Numbered from the stretch's first letter, positions 1-8,654 are shown. The stretch: DNA of 35,868 nt from Vogesella fluminis (GCF_014652335.1 NZ_BMYP01000034.1:1-35868); one strand, 5' to 3'. The notes: generated by a model from the sequence alone, not told the origin. A program made the numbers and translations.

Positions 1-33
1 GGACAATTTGGCAGTTTCCCGCCAATGGTCCGT

Positions 34-1284
34 TTACACAAAATTCTGCACACCCTCTGCCTTGCGGTTGTATAGATCGCGGATGGCTTTGGCGGAAGGT
101 GCCAAGTCGCCTTTGTCATTCTTGGCGGCGTGGCCGATATGTAGCTCGATGGCGTCACGGTGAAAGCGCATGGCTTCGTTGAGGGCGGATGTCATGGTGG
201 TGCGGAAACCGTGGAGGCATTGGTCAGTACCGGTGCTGTAGCCCATAGCACGGATGGCGTTGTTGATGCCTGTATTGGAAACCGGACTGCCAATACGGCC
301 ACCGGCAAAGACGAAGGTGGCATGTTCGTTAAATCCCTGCACCTGCTGCATTACCTCTATGGCCTGGCGACTCAGAAAAATCATGCGAGGCCGGCCCATT
401 TTTTCCCCGCGATAGCTATAGGCTACACCTTCTATGGGGTCGCGCTCTGGGGGGATAGTCCACAAACCTTCTTCTAGGTTGAACTCCTCCCAGCGTGCAA
501 AGCGGATCTCGGATGATCTGGCACCTGTCAGCAAGGCAAAGCGCAGGAAGAGTTTGATGATCAGCAGGCAATCCACAGAACGCAGTTTTTGCAGTAGCTG
601 TGGCATGCTTTCTAGGGGTAGGGCCGCCTTGGGGGTGCTGACGATCACCGGCAAGATACCATTGCGGCCAGTAAGGCTGGATACCGGATCATGCTGAATA
701 CGGCTGGTACGCTTGGCATGCTTCATCACGCTGCTAATGTGCTGTAGCACGCGAGCAGCTGTCTGCTGGTGTCCTTGCTTGCTCAGTTGATCTACAGGCT
801 TGCGTAGTAATGCCTCGTTCAGTGTTTCAACGGGAAGCCGGCCGATGTGGGGAAAGATATGTTTACGCAACTGGCTGGCAATTCGTGTACTGGTGACGGG
901 TTTAATGTTCTTCACCCGGCAGTGTTCTTCTAGCCATTCCAGGGCAACCACTTCAAACGTGGACTCTTGGGCACGTTTGCCTGCCTCTTTGTTTAGCTTG
1001 CGTTCTATGGCTGGATCTTTGCCTTGCCTGATGCTCTCACGACACACGTCCGCAGCCAGACGTGCTTGCTTCAGTCCAAGCTGTGGATAGTCGCCAAGCC
1101 ATATCTTGATTCTTTTGCCGTAGAGGCTGCTGACAAAACGCCAGCGTTTGCGCTCTGCTGTGATGACTAGCCAGAGTCCGCGACCATCCCGAAGATTTGA
1201 CTCCGTCTTGCCTACTTCGAGCTGGGCATTGCGACACTGGATGTCTTTGAGCAGTGCCATGCCAGTGCTGTTATCTGTTGCCAT
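34..1284 (-). CDS. Tyrosine-type site-specific integrase (P4-like)
   Basis: Catalyses integration and excision of a mobile element by the tyrosine recombinase mechanism. The N-terminal part resembles the DUF4102-type arm-binding domain of P4-like integrases (LWLVITAERKRWRF, then WLGDYPQLGLKQARLAADVCR). The C-terminal catalytic domain has Arg256 (TGARSSEIR), His358 and Arg361 (HGFR), an IGH motif, and the nucleophile Tyr405 (LYNRKAE). From the ATG at 1284 the protein is 416 residues, normal for the family, although only about 11 residues follow the Tyr, fewer than in many relatives. An in-frame ATG at 1371 would add 29 residues, but that stretch is made of the 10-bp repeats at 1291-1342 and looks regulatory, so I prefer 1284. 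GC content is visibly lower than in the neighbouring genes, a sign of transfer. The element it serves would lie left of the window; no other mobile gene is visible here. Confidence 0.93.
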   Translation of the reverse strand: MATDNSTGMALLKDIQCRNAQLEVGKTESNLRDGRGLWLVITAERKRWRFVSSLYGKRIKIWLGDYPQLGLKQARLAADVCRESIRQGKDPAIERKLNKEAGKRAQESTFEVVALEWLEEHCRVKNIKPVTSTRIASQLRKHIFPHIGRLPVETLNEALLRKPVDQLSKQGHQQTAARVLQHISSVMKHAKRTSRIQHDPVSSLTGRNGILPVIVSTPKAALPLESMPQLLQKLRSVDCLLIIKLFLRFALLTGARSSEIRFARWEEFNLEEGLWTIPPERDPIEGVAYSYRGEKMGRPRMIFLSRQAIEVMQQVQGFNEHATFVFAGGRIGSPVSNTGINNAIRAMGYSTGTDQCLHGFRTTMTSALNEAMRFHRDAIELHIGHAAKNDKGDLAPSAKAIRDLYNRKAEGVQNFV

Positions 1285-1290
1285 AAAGAA

Positions 1291-1342
1291 GTACCCCCAT
1301 CTGTTCCCCCGTAACATAGCATGGGGGTACAAATGGGGGTAC
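1291..1342. repeat. Direct and inverted 10-bp repeats upstream of the integrase
   Basis: ATGGGGGTAC occurs twice as direct repeats (1321-1330 and 1333-1342), and its exact complement GTACCCCCAT is at 1291-1300. A degenerate copy (GTTCCCCCGT) lies at 1303-1312. They sit 7-58 bases upstream of the integrase start. Such clusters next to an int gene are typical of arm-type integrase or excisionase binding sites, or of an autoregulatory operator. The repeats are seen directly; the role is inferred. Confidence 0.6.
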
Positions 1343-1399
1343 GTTTTTGTGTAGATGTGATTGGTTGTCAAGAGACTATCATGGACACTAATCTCTCTA

Positions 1400-1421
1400 T
1401 TGGCCTTGAAAAATAGGCCAA
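1400..1421. terminator. Hairpin between cysN and the integrase
   Basis: TTGGCCT, an 8-base A-rich loop, then AGGCCAA form a perfect 7-bp stem just after the cysN stop on the minus strand. No strong T-run follows in that direction, so it is a weak terminator candidate for cysN or simply an mRNA 3' end structure. Confidence 0.4.
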
Positions 1422-1431
1422 CGTAGACAAC

Positions 1432-2865
1432 CTAGAACAACTTTGAAATATCCTTCGCGTCCCAGTGCGGGAAGTGCTTGCGCACCAGCGCGTTGAACTC
1501 GATCTCGAACGCGCGCAGGCGGGCGAGGTCGCTCTGGTCCTGGCTGGCGCTGTCCGCTGCTACCGCGCCGCGGATCATGCCGGCGCCGGCGGTGCCGTTG
1601 GACAGGCGGTCGATGACGATGAAGCTGCCGGTGGCGCGGCAGTCTTTATAGGCGTCGAACACCACCGGCGCGGTGAAGGCGATGCGCACCAGGCCGATCT
1701 CGTTCAGCTGCAGCTTTTCCGCCTCGAAGGCGTCCAGCGTGTTGACGTCCACGCGGTGCACGATGCGCTCGACACGGCCGGTGACGTTCTTGCCGGCCAG
1801 CTTGAAGCCGTAGTCCTTGCCTACCACCAGCGGGTTCTCGTCCATCCACACCAGGAGGGCCTCGATCGCCTGGCTGACCGTCGGCGCCGTCTCGTCGGCG
1901 CGCACGATCATGTCGCCGCGCGAGATGTCGATCTCGTCGGCCAGCGTCAGGGTGATGGCCTGGCCGCTGCGTGCCATGTCGAGCTTGCCCTCGTACACCA
2001 CCACGCTTTCCACCGTGCTCTGTTTGCCGGACGGCAGCGCGACGATGCGGTCGCCGGGGTGGATCTCGCCGCTGGCCACGGTGCCGCAGAAGCCGCGGAA
2101 GTCCAGGTTCGGGCGGTTCACGTACTGCACCGGCAGGCGGAAGGCGCTCTGCGCCACGTCGTGGTCGATCTCGACGCTGTCGAGGATGCCCATCAGCGTC
2201 TGGCCGCCGTACCACGGCGTGCGCTCGCTGGCCGTGACCACGTTGTCGCCGCGCAGCGCCGAGATCGGCACGAAGCGGATGTCGGCGATGTCGAGGTTGG
2301 CCGCAAAGGCGAGGTACTCGTCGCGGATGCGATTGAACACCGCCTCGTCGAAGTCCAGCAGGTCCATCTTGTTGATGGCCACCACCACGTGCTTGATGCC
2401 CAGCAGGCTGACGATGTAGCTGTGGCGGCGGGTCTGGGTCTGCACGCCGTAGCGGGCGTCGATCAGGATCACCGCCAGGTTGCAGGTGGAGGCGCCGGTG
2501 GCCATGTTGCGGGTGTACTGCTCGTGGCCCGGGCAGTCGGCGATGATGAACTTGCGGCGGTCGGTGCTGAAGTAGCGGTAGGCGACGTCGATGGTGATGC
2601 CCTGTTCGCGCTCGGCCTGCAGGCCGTCCACCAGCAAGGCGAGGTCGATCTCCTCGTCGGTGGTGTTGTACTTTTTCGAGTCGCGCTGGATCGCCGCCAA
2701 CTGGTCTTCGAAGATCAGCTTGGAGTCGTGCAGCAGGCGGCCGATCAGCGTGGATTTGCCGTCGTCGACGTTGCCGCAGGTGATGAAGCGCAGCAGGTCC
2801 TTGTTTTCGTGTTGCTTCAGGTACGCCAGGATGTCGCTGGCGATCAGGTCGGATTGGTGTGCCAT
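1432..2865 (-). CDS. cysN: Sulfate adenylyltransferase subunit 1 (GTPase)
   Basis: Large GTPase subunit of ATP sulfurylase. It couples GTP hydrolysis to formation of adenosine 5'-phosphosulfate from ATP and sulfate by CysD, in cytoplasmic sulfate assimilation. The G-domain motifs are GNVDDGKST (residues 31-39), DCPGH (110-114) and NKMD (165-168), followed by EF-Tu-like beta-barrel domains. The ATG at 2865 gives 477 residues, matching the family, and the protein then begins [16 protein letters not shown]. An ATG at 2901 in the same frame would start inside the 2888-2913 palindrome and is unlikely. It is downstream of cysD with 76 bases between, in one operon. It contains one copy of the GGTTGGCCGCAA word at 2293-2306. 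No fused APS kinase (CysC) domain is present. Confidence 0.96.
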   Translation of the reverse strand: MAHQSDLIASDILAYLKQHENKDLLRFITCGNVDDGKSTLIGRLLHDSKLIFEDQLAAIQRDSKKYNTTDEEIDLALLVDGLQAEREQGITIDVAYRYFSTDRRKFIIADCPGHEQYTRNMATGASTCNLAVILIDARYGVQTQTRRHSYIVSLLGIKHVVVAINKMDLLDFDEAVFNRIRDEYLAFAANLDIADIRFVPISALRGDNVVTASERTPWYGGQTLMGILDSVEIDHDVAQSAFRLPVQYVNRPNLDFRGFCGTVASGEIHPGDRIVALPSGKQSTVESVVVYEGKLDMARSGQAITLTLADEIDISRGDMIVRADETAPTVSQAIEALLVWMDENPLVVGKDYGFKLAGKNVTGRVERIVHRVDVNTLDAFEAEKLQLNEIGLVRIAFTAPVVFDAYKDCRATGSFIVIDRLSNGTAGAGMIRGAVAADSASQDQSDLARLRAFEIEFNALVRKHFPHWDAKDISKLF

Positions 2866-2887
2866 GAGCGTCGTGCCTTGCATCAGC

Positions 2888-2913
2888 AAGGTTGGCCGCA
2901 TGCGGCCAACCTT
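2888..2913. repeat. Perfect palindrome of two facing repeat words (cysD-cysN gap)
   Basis: AAGGTTGGCCGCA is followed immediately by its exact complement, giving a 26-bp perfect palindrome between cysD and cysN. No T-run follows in the direction of transcription (minus), so it is not a classical terminator. It may slow or attenuate transcription into cysN, or be only a paired copy of the window-wide repeat word. Confidence 0.85.
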
Positions 2914-2941
2914 TGAACATTCGGTAGGGGGAGAGGGCGGC

Positions 2942-3868
2942 TTAGAAATAGCCTTCCATCTTCTTCTTCTCCATCGAGCCGGAGGAGTCGTGATCGATCA
3001 CGCGGCCCTGGCGTTCGGAGGTCTTGGTCAGCAGCATTTCCTGGATCACTTCCGCCAGCGTGGTGGCTTCCGACTCCACCGCACCGGTCAGCGGATAACA
3101 GCCGAGGGTGCGGAAGCGGACCTTCTTGGTCTCGATCTTCGCCTTTTCCTCGTCGCTGAGGTACTGCAGGATGCGCTCGTCGTCGATCATGATCAGCGTG
3201 CCGTCACGCTCGATCACCTTGCGCTCGGCGGCGAAGTACAGCGGCACGATCTCGATGTTCTCGAGGAAGATGTACTGCCAGATGTCCAGCTCGGTCCAGT
3301 TCGACAGCGGGAACACGCGGATCGACTCGCCCTTGTTGATCTTGGCGTTGTAGATGTTCCACAGTTCCGGACGCTGGCTTTTCGGGTCCCAGCGGTGGTT
3401 CTTGTCGCGGAAGGAGTATACCCGCTCCTTGGCGCGCGATTTTTCCTCGTCGCGGCGGGCGCCACCAAAGGCGGCGTCGAACTTGTACTTGTTCAGCGCC
3501 TGCTTCAGGCCTTCGGTCTTCATCACGTCGGTGTGCTTGGCACTGCCGGCGGTGAACGGATTGATGTTGGCGTCGACGCCTTCCTGGTTGACGTGGACGA
3601 TCAGGTCCCAGCCGTATTCCTTCGCCTGCTTGTCGCGCAGCGCGATCATGTCCTGGAATTTCCAGGTGGTATCCACGTGCATCAGCGGGAACGGCGGGCG
3701 GCCGGGGGCAAAGGCCTTTTGTGCCAAATGCAGCATCACCGCCGAATCCTTGCCGATGGAGTACAGCATCACCGGGTTGTCAAACTCGGCGGCGACTTCA
3801 CGGATGATGTGGATGGACTCGGCTTCAAGTTGCTTGAGGTGAGTCAGCCTCTCCTGACTGATATTCAT
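2942..3868 (-). CDS. cysD: Sulfate adenylyltransferase subunit 2
   Basis: Catalytic subunit of ATP sulfurylase, an N-type ATP pyrophosphatase acting with CysN in the cytoplasm. Sequence is close to E. coli CysD throughout: [22 protein letters not shown] near the start, the modified PP-loop YSIGKDS, the [16 protein letters not shown] block, and the C-terminal [11 protein letters not shown]...GYF. Start at 3868 ([11 protein letters not shown]) gives 308 residues, close to the E. coli length of about 302. An in-frame ATG at 3898 would add 10 residues and cannot be excluded; neither has a decisive ribosome binding site. It is the first gene of the cysDN operon. Confidence 0.96.
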   Translation of the reverse strand: MNISQERLTHLKQLEAESIHIIREVAAEFDNPVMLYSIGKDSAVMLHLAQKAFAPGRPPFPLMHVDTTWKFQDMIALRDKQAKEYGWDLIVHVNQEGVDANINPFTAGSAKHTDVMKTEGLKQALNKYKFDAAFGGARRDEEKSRAKERVYSFRDKNHRWDPKSQRPELWNIYNAKINKGESIRVFPLSNWTELDIWQYIFLENIEIVPLYFAAERKVIERDGTLIMIDDERILQYLSDEEKAKIETKKVRFRTLGCYPLTGAVESEATTLAEVIQEMLLTKTSERQGRVIDHDSSGSMEKKKMEGYF

Positions 3869-3932
3869 CTTTGCGCTCAATTCTCTGGCTGTTGGCATCG
3901 TCGGCAGCGTCCCTGCCGTGCCGGGGATTCCG

Positions 3933-3945
3933 ACAGTTGAACTGT
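3933..3945. promoter_or_regulatory. Palindrome in the cysD leader
   Basis: ACAGTT-G-AACTGT is a perfect inverted repeat in the 5' leader of cysD, between the predicted promoter and the start. A second small hairpin (GGCAG...CTGCC, 3904-3918) lies nearer the start. They could be an operator or RNA structures; CysB sites are too poorly conserved to recognise here. Confidence 0.35.
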
Positions 3946-3979
3946 ACCGGAGCGCGGACGCAGCCAGAAAGACTGATTT

Positions 3980-4008
3980 TATATATCAATATGCGATATC
4001 GAGAGCAA
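3980..4008 (-). promoter_or_regulatory. Predicted cysDN promoter
   Basis: On the minus strand TTGCTC (-35, 4008-4003) and TATATA (-10, 3985-3980) are separated by 17 bases. This is the only AT-rich patch in the region upstream of cysD, and it would give a leader of about 100 bases. Confidence 0.5.
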
Positions 4009-4043
4009 AAAGAATGGCAAGGCGGGAATATCGAGGTGGAAAC

Positions 4044-4071
4044 AAAAACACCACCCGAAGGTGGTGTTTTT
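4044..4071 (-). terminator. Intrinsic terminator of the tRNA operon
   Basis: A perfect 12-bp stem (AAAAACACCACC and complement) with a TTCG tetraloop on the minus strand, ending in a T-run, lies just after the last tRNA-Glu. Confidence 0.92.
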
Positions 4072-4079
4072 ACTGAATC

Positions 4080-4154
4080 TGGCGTCCCCACGGGGAATCG
4101 AACCCCGGCCGCCGCCGTGAAAGGGCAGTGTTCTAACCGCTAAACTATAGGGAC
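4080..4154 (-). tRNA. tRNA-Glu (TTC), copy 2
   Basis: The minus strand folds as tRNA-Glu: acceptor GTCCCTA/TGGGGAC, anticodon loop CCTTTCAC with anticodon TTC, T-loop GGTTCGAATCC, and an encoded CCA (4082-4080). It is identical to the copy at 4243-4317 and is the last gene of the operon before the terminator. Confidence 0.97.
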
Positions 4155-4161
4155 GCTGTGA

Positions 4162-4238
4162 TGGTGCACCCGGAGCGATTCGAACGCCCGACCCTTTGGT
4201 TCGTAGCCAAATACTCTATCCAACTGAGCTACGGGTGC
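4162..4238 (-). tRNA. tRNA-Arg (ACG), copy 2
   Basis: 77 bases on the minus strand with acceptor GCACCCG/CGGGTGC, D-loop AGCTCAGTTGGATAGAGT, anticodon loop CTACGAA (anticodon ACG, read as ICG after deamination), T-loop GTTCGAATC and encoded CCA (4164-4162). Identical to 4325-4401. Confidence 0.97.
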
Positions 4239-4242
4239 AACT

Positions 4243-4317
4243 TGGCGTCCCCACGGGGAATCGAACCCCGGCCGCCGCCGTGAAAGGGCAGTGTTCTAAC
4301 CGCTAAACTATAGGGAC
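4243..4317 (-). tRNA. tRNA-Glu (TTC), copy 1
   Basis: Identical in sequence and fold to the tRNA-Glu at 4080-4154, with anticodon TTC and encoded CCA at 4245-4243. It is separated from the preceding tRNA-Arg by 7 bases. Confidence 0.97.
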
Positions 4318-4324
4318 GCTGTGA

Positions 4325-4401
4325 TGGTGCACCCGGAGCGATTCGAACGCCCGACCCTTTGGTTCGTAGCCAAATACTCTATCCAACTGAGCTACGGGTG
4401 C
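4325..4401 (-). tRNA. tRNA-Arg (ACG), copy 1
   Basis: First gene of the tRNA operon, identical to 4162-4238, with anticodon ACG and encoded CCA at 4327-4325. Confidence 0.97.
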
Positions 4402-4437
4402 ACTGTTCTCGTTTGCTGTCGCTTGCGAGAGACGCGA

Positions 4438-4466
4438 ACTATACGGATGCCGCCGCCGCCTGTCAA
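4438..4466 (-). promoter_or_regulatory. Strong sigma-70 promoter of the tRNA operon
   Basis: On the minus strand a consensus -35 TTGACA (4466-4461), a 17-base spacer and -10 TATAGT (4443-4438). The following discriminator (TCGCGTC) is GC-rich, as expected for a stable-RNA promoter under stringent control. Confidence 0.9.
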
Positions 4467-4518
4467 GCCAAGGGCGGCAATTTCTTTTGCCGGCCGTGCC
4501 TTGTGCGGCGGCAATGTG

Positions 4519-5358
4519 TCATTGCCGTGCGGTACGGGTGTTGTCCGGCACCACGGCGGCCGGGTCGTTGCTGCGCCACGGGTTGATGTCCAGCCCGCCG
4601 CGGCGGGTGTAGCGCGCGTACACGGTGAGCTTGCTCGGCGCACAGGCGCGCAGCACGTCGACGAAGATGCGCTCCACGCACTGCTCGTGGAATTCGTTGT
4701 GCTGGCGGAAGCCGATCAGGTAGCGCAGCAGCGTCTCGCGGTCGATCTGCGGGCCGGTGTAGCTGATGGCGACGCTGCCCCAGTCCGGCTGGCCGGTGAC
4801 CAGGCAGTTGGATTTCAGCAGCTGCGAGGTGAGCACCTCGCTGACCACGTTGGCCGCATCGGCCTGGAGCGCGTCCGGGCAGGGGGCGTAGTTGTCCACT
4901 TCGATGTCCAGCTCGTCGATGCTCTCGCCGGCCAGCTCCACGATCCGCTCGCGGCCGAACTCGGCCGGTGACAGCAGGCTCACCGTCACCTTGCCGCCGG
5001 CGGCGTTGGACAGGTCCAGCTCCAGCTGCGCCGCCACCTGCTGCCAGCTGGCGATGCGGGTCTGGTTATAGCTGTTGAGGTACAGCTTGAACGACTTGGA
5101 TTCGATCAGCCGCGGGCTGTCGGCCGGGATGCGGAAGGTGGCGATGGCTACCTGCGGCTTACCCTTGCCGCTCAGCCACGACACTTCGTAGCCGGTCCAC
5201 AGGTCCACGCCGGCAAACGGCAGCGCGCACTCGACGACGCCGATCTCGTCGCGCTTTTGCTGGCGCGCGATCGGGAACAGCAGGCTGGCGTCGTAGTGGT
5301 CCTGATAGTCCGCCTTCTTGCCCAAGGGCGAGAATTCCGGGGTGTAAGTCGGGTTCAT
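4519..5358 (-). CDS. queF: NADPH-dependent 7-cyano-7-deazaguanine (preQ0) reductase
   Basis: Reduces preQ0 to preQ1 in cytoplasmic queuosine biosynthesis. This is the long (type II, E. coli-like) QueF. The N-terminal half has the [11 protein letters not shown] substrate-binding motif; the C-terminal half has the catalytic Cys185 in [11 protein letters not shown] with Asp192 nearby, then [13 protein letters not shown] and the [14 protein letters not shown] signature. Two ATGs lie six bases apart (5364 and 5358). GAGGA sits directly against the first and six bases before the second, so 5358 (279 residues) is the better start. It is downstream of murJ on the same strand, with the gap holding one full repeat word. 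No preQ1 riboswitch is apparent upstream. Confidence 0.95.
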   Translation of the reverse strand: MNPTYTPEFSPLGKKADYQDHYDASLLFPIARQQKRDEIGVVECALPFAGVDLWTGYEVSWLSGKGKPQVAIATFRIPADSPRLIESKSFKLYLNSYNQTRIASWQQVAAQLELDLSNAAGGKVTVSLLSPAEFGRERIVELAGESIDELDIEVDNYAPCPDALQADAANVVSEVLTSQLLKSNCLVTGQPDWGSVAISYTGPQIDRETLLRYLIGFRQHNEFHEQCVERIFVDVLRACAPSKLTVYARYTRRGGLDINPWRSNDPAAVVPDNTRTARQ

Positions 5359-5388
5359 GGTCATTCCTCATGCTGCGGCCGAACCGAC

Positions 5389-5402
5389 AAGGTTGGCCGC
5401 AA
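5389..5402 (+). repeat. Repeat word AAGGTTGGCCGCAA, full match
   Basis: Exact 14/14 copy in the murJ-queF gap. A partial opposite copy (GCGGCCGAACC, 5375-5385) lies next to it, making a degenerate inverted pair. Confidence 0.9.
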
Positions 5403-5443
5403 GACTGGCTGCCGCCCCGTGTATCGACGGGGTGGCGTTATCG

Positions 5444-6985
5444 TTATAGTGCGCGGCGCATGAACTGGCGCGGGCGCATGCCCATGGCGAACAGGCTGCC
5501 GAAGTAGGCGCCGGCGCCGGTCAGCACCAGCAGCGTCAGCCACAGCGCGCGCTGCCAGCTGCGGCCGTGCCAGTCGATGCTGAAACCGTACTGGATGGCC
5601 AGTAGCGCGCCGGCCATCACCGCGCAGGCCAGCAGCAGCCTGGCGATGAAACCGCCCCAGCCAGCATCCGGCTGATAGATGCCGTGCTTCTTCAGCTGGT
5701 AGTAGAGCAGGCCGGCGTTCAGGCAGGAGGCGAGGCCGATGGACAGCGCCAGGCCGGCGTGCGCCAGCGGGCCGATGAACACCAGGTTCATCAGCTGGGT
5801 GGCGATCAGCGTGGTGATGCCGATCTTTACCGGGGTCTTGATGTTCTGCCGCGCGTAGAAACCGGGCGCCAGCACCTTTACCACGATCAGGCCGGTGAGG
5901 CCGACCGCGTAGGCGATCAGCGCTTGCTGCGTCATCAGCGCGTCGTGGGCATTGAACTTGCCGTACATGAACAGGGTGGCGATCAGCGGCTTGGACAGCA
6001 CTGCCAGCCCCACCGCCGACGGCACTGCCAGCAGCAGCGACAGGCGGATGCCCCAGTCCAGCAGGTGGCTGAATTCCTCGCGCGCCTCGTCGCCGCGCGC
6101 GGCGTACTTGGACAGCGAGGGCAGCAGGATGGTGCCCAGTGCCACGCCCAGCACGCCGGTGGGGAATTCCATCAGCCGGTCGGCGTAGTACATCCACGAC
6201 ACGCTGCCGGAGGCGAGGAAAGACGCGAAGATGGTGTTGATCACCAGCGACACCTGCGCGATGGATACCCCCAGAATGGCCGGGCCCATCTGCCGCACCA
6301 CGCGCCACACCGCCGCATCGCGCAGCGCCAGTCTTGGCATCGGCAGCATGTCCAGTTTCTTCAGGTGCGGCAGCTGGTAGGCCAGCTGCGCGATGCCGCC
6401 GATGAACACCGCCCAGCCCAGCACCAGCACCGGCGGGTGGAAGTACTTGGTCAGCAGCAGCGCGCACAGGATGAAGGACACGTTCAGCAGCGTCGGCGTG
6501 AACGCCGGCACCGAGAAGCGGTTCCAGGTATTGAGCACGCTGCTGGCCAGCGACGACAGCGAAATGAACAGGATATAAGGAAAGGTGATGCGCAGCAGGT
6601 CGCTGGTCAGCGCCATCTTGCCGGCATCGTCGGCAAAACCGGGGGCGGAGATCCAGATGATCCACGGTGCGGCCAACATGCCCAGCGCGGTCACCGCCGT
6701 CAGCACGATGGTGAGGGTGCCGGTGACGTGCGACAGGAACAGCCGGGTGGCCGCTTCGCCACGCTGCTCCTTGTACTCCGCCAGCACCGGCACGAAGGCC
6801 TGCGAGAACGCGCCTTCGGCGAAAATGCGACGCAGCAGGTTGGGCAGCTTGAAGGCGACAAAGAAGGCGTCGGTGGCCATGCCGGCGCCGAAAACACGCG
6901 CGATGATGGCGTCGCGCACGAAGCCGAGCACGCGCGAAACCAGGGTCATGCTGCTGACTTTTGCCAGTGCTTTGAGTAAATTCAT
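5444..6985 (-). CDS. murJ: Lipid II flippase
   Basis: Integral membrane flippase that moves lipid-linked peptidoglycan precursor across the inner membrane (MurJ/MviN, MOP exporter superfamily). The 513-residue length is typical. The start [25 protein letters not shown] and the following [26 protein letters not shown] block are diagnostic, including the conserved Arg-rich first helix. About 14 hydrophobic segments follow to the C-terminus. It is divergent from rpsT, the usual arrangement in betaproteobacteria. One core repeat word is at 6668-6677. Confidence 0.96.
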   Translation of the reverse strand: MNLLKALAKVSSMTLVSRVLGFVRDAIIARVFGAGMATDAFFVAFKLPNLLRRIFAEGAFSQAFVPVLAEYKEQRGEAATRLFLSHVTGTLTIVLTAVTALGMLAAPWIIWISAPGFADDAGKMALTSDLLRITFPYILFISLSSLASSVLNTWNRFSVPAFTPTLLNVSFILCALLLTKYFHPPVLVLGWAVFIGGIAQLAYQLPHLKKLDMLPMPRLALRDAAVWRVVRQMGPAILGVSIAQVSLVINTIFASFLASGSVSWMYYADRLMEFPTGVLGVALGTILLPSLSKYAARGDEAREEFSHLLDWGIRLSLLLAVPSAVGLAVLSKPLIATLFMYGKFNAHDALMTQQALIAYAVGLTGLIVVKVLAPGFYARQNIKTPVKIGITTLIATQLMNLVFIGPLAHAGLALSIGLASCLNAGLLYYQLKKHGIYQPDAGWGGFIARLLLACAVMAGALLAIQYGFSIDWHGRSWQRALWLTLLVLTGAGAYFGSLFAMGMRPRQFMRRAL

Positions 6986-7049
6986 GCTTTACCGAACGGG
7001 TTGATGACGCTTTTATCGAGGGCCGTAGTTTACGCGGGAGGTATTGTTG

Positions 7050-7078
7050 TTGCAAAACGTGATCTTAGGCCTTAAAAT
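7050..7078 (+). promoter_or_regulatory. Predicted rpsT promoter
   Basis: TTGCAA (7050-7055), 17-base spacer, TAAAAT (7073-7078), about 35 bases before the rpsT start codon. Confidence 0.6.
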
Positions 7079-7113
7079 CCGCCGTTTCAGATTCAGCTCA
7101 TCAGGAGAATTCC

Positions 7114-7380
7114 ATGGCTAATAGCGCACAAGCTCGCAAGCGTGCACGCCAGGCCCTTAAGCAGCGCGCGCACAACGCAAGCCTGCGTACGGCCTTCCGT
7201 ACCGCCGTTAAGAAAGTGATCAAAGCAATCGAAGCCGGCGACAAGGCAGTAGCAAACACTGTGTTCCTCGCTTCCGTTAAAGTGATTGATCGTCTGGCTG
7301 ACAAAGGCGTGTACCACAAGAACAAGGCCGCTCGCCACAAGAGCCGTCTGTCTGCCCACATCAAGGCCATGGCTGCCTGA
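7114..7380 (+). CDS. rpsT: 30S ribosomal protein S20
   Basis: Small basic protein that binds 16S rRNA in the body of the 30S subunit. The 88 residues start [18 protein letters not shown] and match the family end to end. An AGGAG ribosome binding site lies 8 bases before the ATG. It is a monocistronic gene with its own promoter and a strong terminator at 7405-7434. Confidence 0.99.
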   Translation: MANSAQARKRARQALKQRAHNASLRTAFRTAVKKVIKAIEAGDKAVANTVFLASVKVIDRLADKGVYHKNKAARHKSRLSAHIKAMAA

Positions 7381-7404
7381 TCCGGGTTTGACGCAAGAAT
7401 ACGC

Positions 7405-7434
7405 AAAGGCTCCGCAAACGCGGAGCCTTTTGCG
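7405..7434 (+). terminator. rpsT terminator
   Basis: Perfect 11-bp stem AAAGGCTCCGC / GCGGAGCCTTT with an AAAC loop and T-rich tail. Confidence 0.92.
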
Positions 7435-7481
7435 TTTCTGCGTGGTCTACCGTGCTTTGTTTCTGAATTGCGGGTGAGTCG

Positions 7482-8582
7482 ATGAAGTTGTTGCCGCCAG
7501 TGTTGTTGCTGTTAGCCAGTCAAGTCCATGCCGACGAGTTGCTGTCACCGTTCCGGCACTGCCGCGCCATCCTGGCGGACGCCGAGCGCCTGGCCTGTTT
7601 TGACGCATTGCTGCCACCGGCGCCGTTGCTGCTGCCGTCGGAGCTGTCGGCCGCACCGGCAAGCCCGCCGCCGGCGACAACGTTGGCCGCAAACGAGCTG
7701 CCGCAGCTGGACGCGGCGCCGCTGACGGCCGACGCCGCCACGGCGCCGCCCGCGCCGCGCTTCTCCGCCTCGGGCCTGGCCCGGCAGTGGGATCTGGACG
7801 AGGACAACAAGCTGGGCACCTTCGTGCTGCGTGCGCACCAGCCGACCTACATCCTGCCGCTGTGGCAGCTGTTCTCGCCCAACTCGCAGCCGTCGTCGCC
7901 GACGCAGGAACCGGTGCGCCTGTTCGGCACCAAGCTCAACAATGTCGAAACCAAGTACCAGCTGTCGTTCAAGAGCAAGCTGTGGCAGAACGTGCTCGGC
8001 ACGCCGGCCGACCTGTGGTTCGGCTACACCCAGCAGTCGCACTGGCAGATGTACAACAAGGGGCAGTCGTCCCCGTTCCGCGAGACCGACTACGAGCCGG
8101 AAGTGATGCTGACCACGCCGCTGCCGGCGCACTGGACGTGGCAGGGCTGGCGCTTGCGCATGGCCGGGGTCGGCGTGGTGCACCAGTCCAACGGCCAGAC
8201 CGACCCGCTGTCGCGCAGCTGGAACCGGGTTTATGTGATGGCCGGTGCGGAGAAGGGCAACCTCAGCCTGACCGGGCGCTGGTGGTACCGGCTGCCGGAA
8301 TCCCGCGCCACCGACGACAATCCGGACATCACCCGCTACATGGGCCGCGGCGACGTGCAGGCGGTATACCGCTGGAACGATCACACCCTCGGCGGCCGCG
8401 TGCGCTACAACCCGCTGCACGGCAAGGGTGCGCTGCAGCTGGACTGGACCTTCCCGGTGGCCGGGCGGCTGCGCGGCTATGTGCAGGGCTTTTCCGGCTA
8501 CGGCGAAAGCCTGCTCGACTACAACCACCATTCGCGCGGGGTCGGTATCGGCCTGATGCTGACCGACTGGCTGGCCAACTGA
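7482..8582 (+). CDS. pldA: Outer membrane phospholipase A
   Basis: Outer-membrane beta-barrel phospholipase (OMPLA) that hydrolyses phospholipids misplaced in the outer leaflet. The N-terminus is a signal peptide (MKLLPPVLLLLASQVHA). It is followed by a roughly 80-residue Pro/Ala-rich stretch before the barrel, longer than in E. coli. The catalytic triad is visible as His234 and Ser236 in VVHQSNGQ and Asn248 in SRSWNR, with the same spacing as E. coli His142/Ser144/Asn156. The DDNPDITRYMGRGD and SGYGESLLDYNH motifs also match. A possible ribosome binding site GGGTGAG precedes the ATG. A core repeat word at 7682-7691 encodes part of the non-conserved linker. Confidence 0.95.
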   Translation: MKLLPPVLLLLASQVHADELLSPFRHCRAILADAERLACFDALLPPAPLLLPSELSAAPASPPPATTLAANELPQLDAAPLTADAATAPPAPRFSASGLARQWDLDEDNKLGTFVLRAHQPTYILPLWQLFSPNSQPSSPTQEPVRLFGTKLNNVETKYQLSFKSKLWQNVLGTPADLWFGYTQQSHWQMYNKGQSSPFRETDYEPEVMLTTPLPAHWTWQGWRLRMAGVGVVHQSNGQTDPLSRSWNRVYVMAGAEKGNLSLTGRWWYRLPESRATDDNPDITRYMGRGDVQAVYRWNDHTLGGRVRYNPLHGKGALQLDWTFPVAGRLRGYVQGFSGYGESLLDYNHHSRGVGIGLMLTDWLAN

Positions 8583-8600
8583 GGCGCGATGGCAGAACGC

Positions 8601-8641
8601 AAGCGGCGGGCGGCGGAGTGATCCGTCGCCCGCCGCTTTTA
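8601..8641. terminator. Terminator between convergent pldA and ackA
   Basis: 12-bp stem AAGCGGCGGGCG (8601-8612) / CGCCCGCCGCTT (8627-8638) followed by TT on the plus strand. It can serve pldA and, more weakly, ackA. Confidence 0.85.
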
Positions 8642-8654
8642 TCTGGGTGCGGGC

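Larger units (their letters stand above)
4080..4402. repeat. Tandem duplication of a tRNA-Arg/tRNA-Glu unit
   Basis: Bases 4080-4239 and 4243-4402 are identical 160-bp units, offset by 163 bases. Each holds tRNA-Glu and tRNA-Arg with the same 7-base spacer. The identity of the spacers as well as the genes implies recent duplication or active gene conversion. Confidence 0.95.

Noticed and set aside
2865-2901. cysN start at the ATG at 2901
   Set aside because: That ATG is part of the palindromic repeat pair and would add 12 residues not typical of CysN.
1465-2916. A long open frame on the plus strand opposite cysN (similar ones lie opposite ackA, trpS, ppsA and others)
   Set aside because: High-GC shadow frames: composition is extreme in Ala, Val, His, Arg and Gln, there is no recognisable domain, and the opposite strand holds a well-known gene in each case.
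4080-4402. tRNA cluster as attachment site of the integrase at 34-1284
   Set aside because: The cysDN operon lies between them and no partial tRNA copy is seen near the integrase.
5358-5443. preQ1 riboswitch upstream of queF
   Set aside because: No C-rich loop plus A-rich tail pattern is seen; the gap mainly holds the repeat word.
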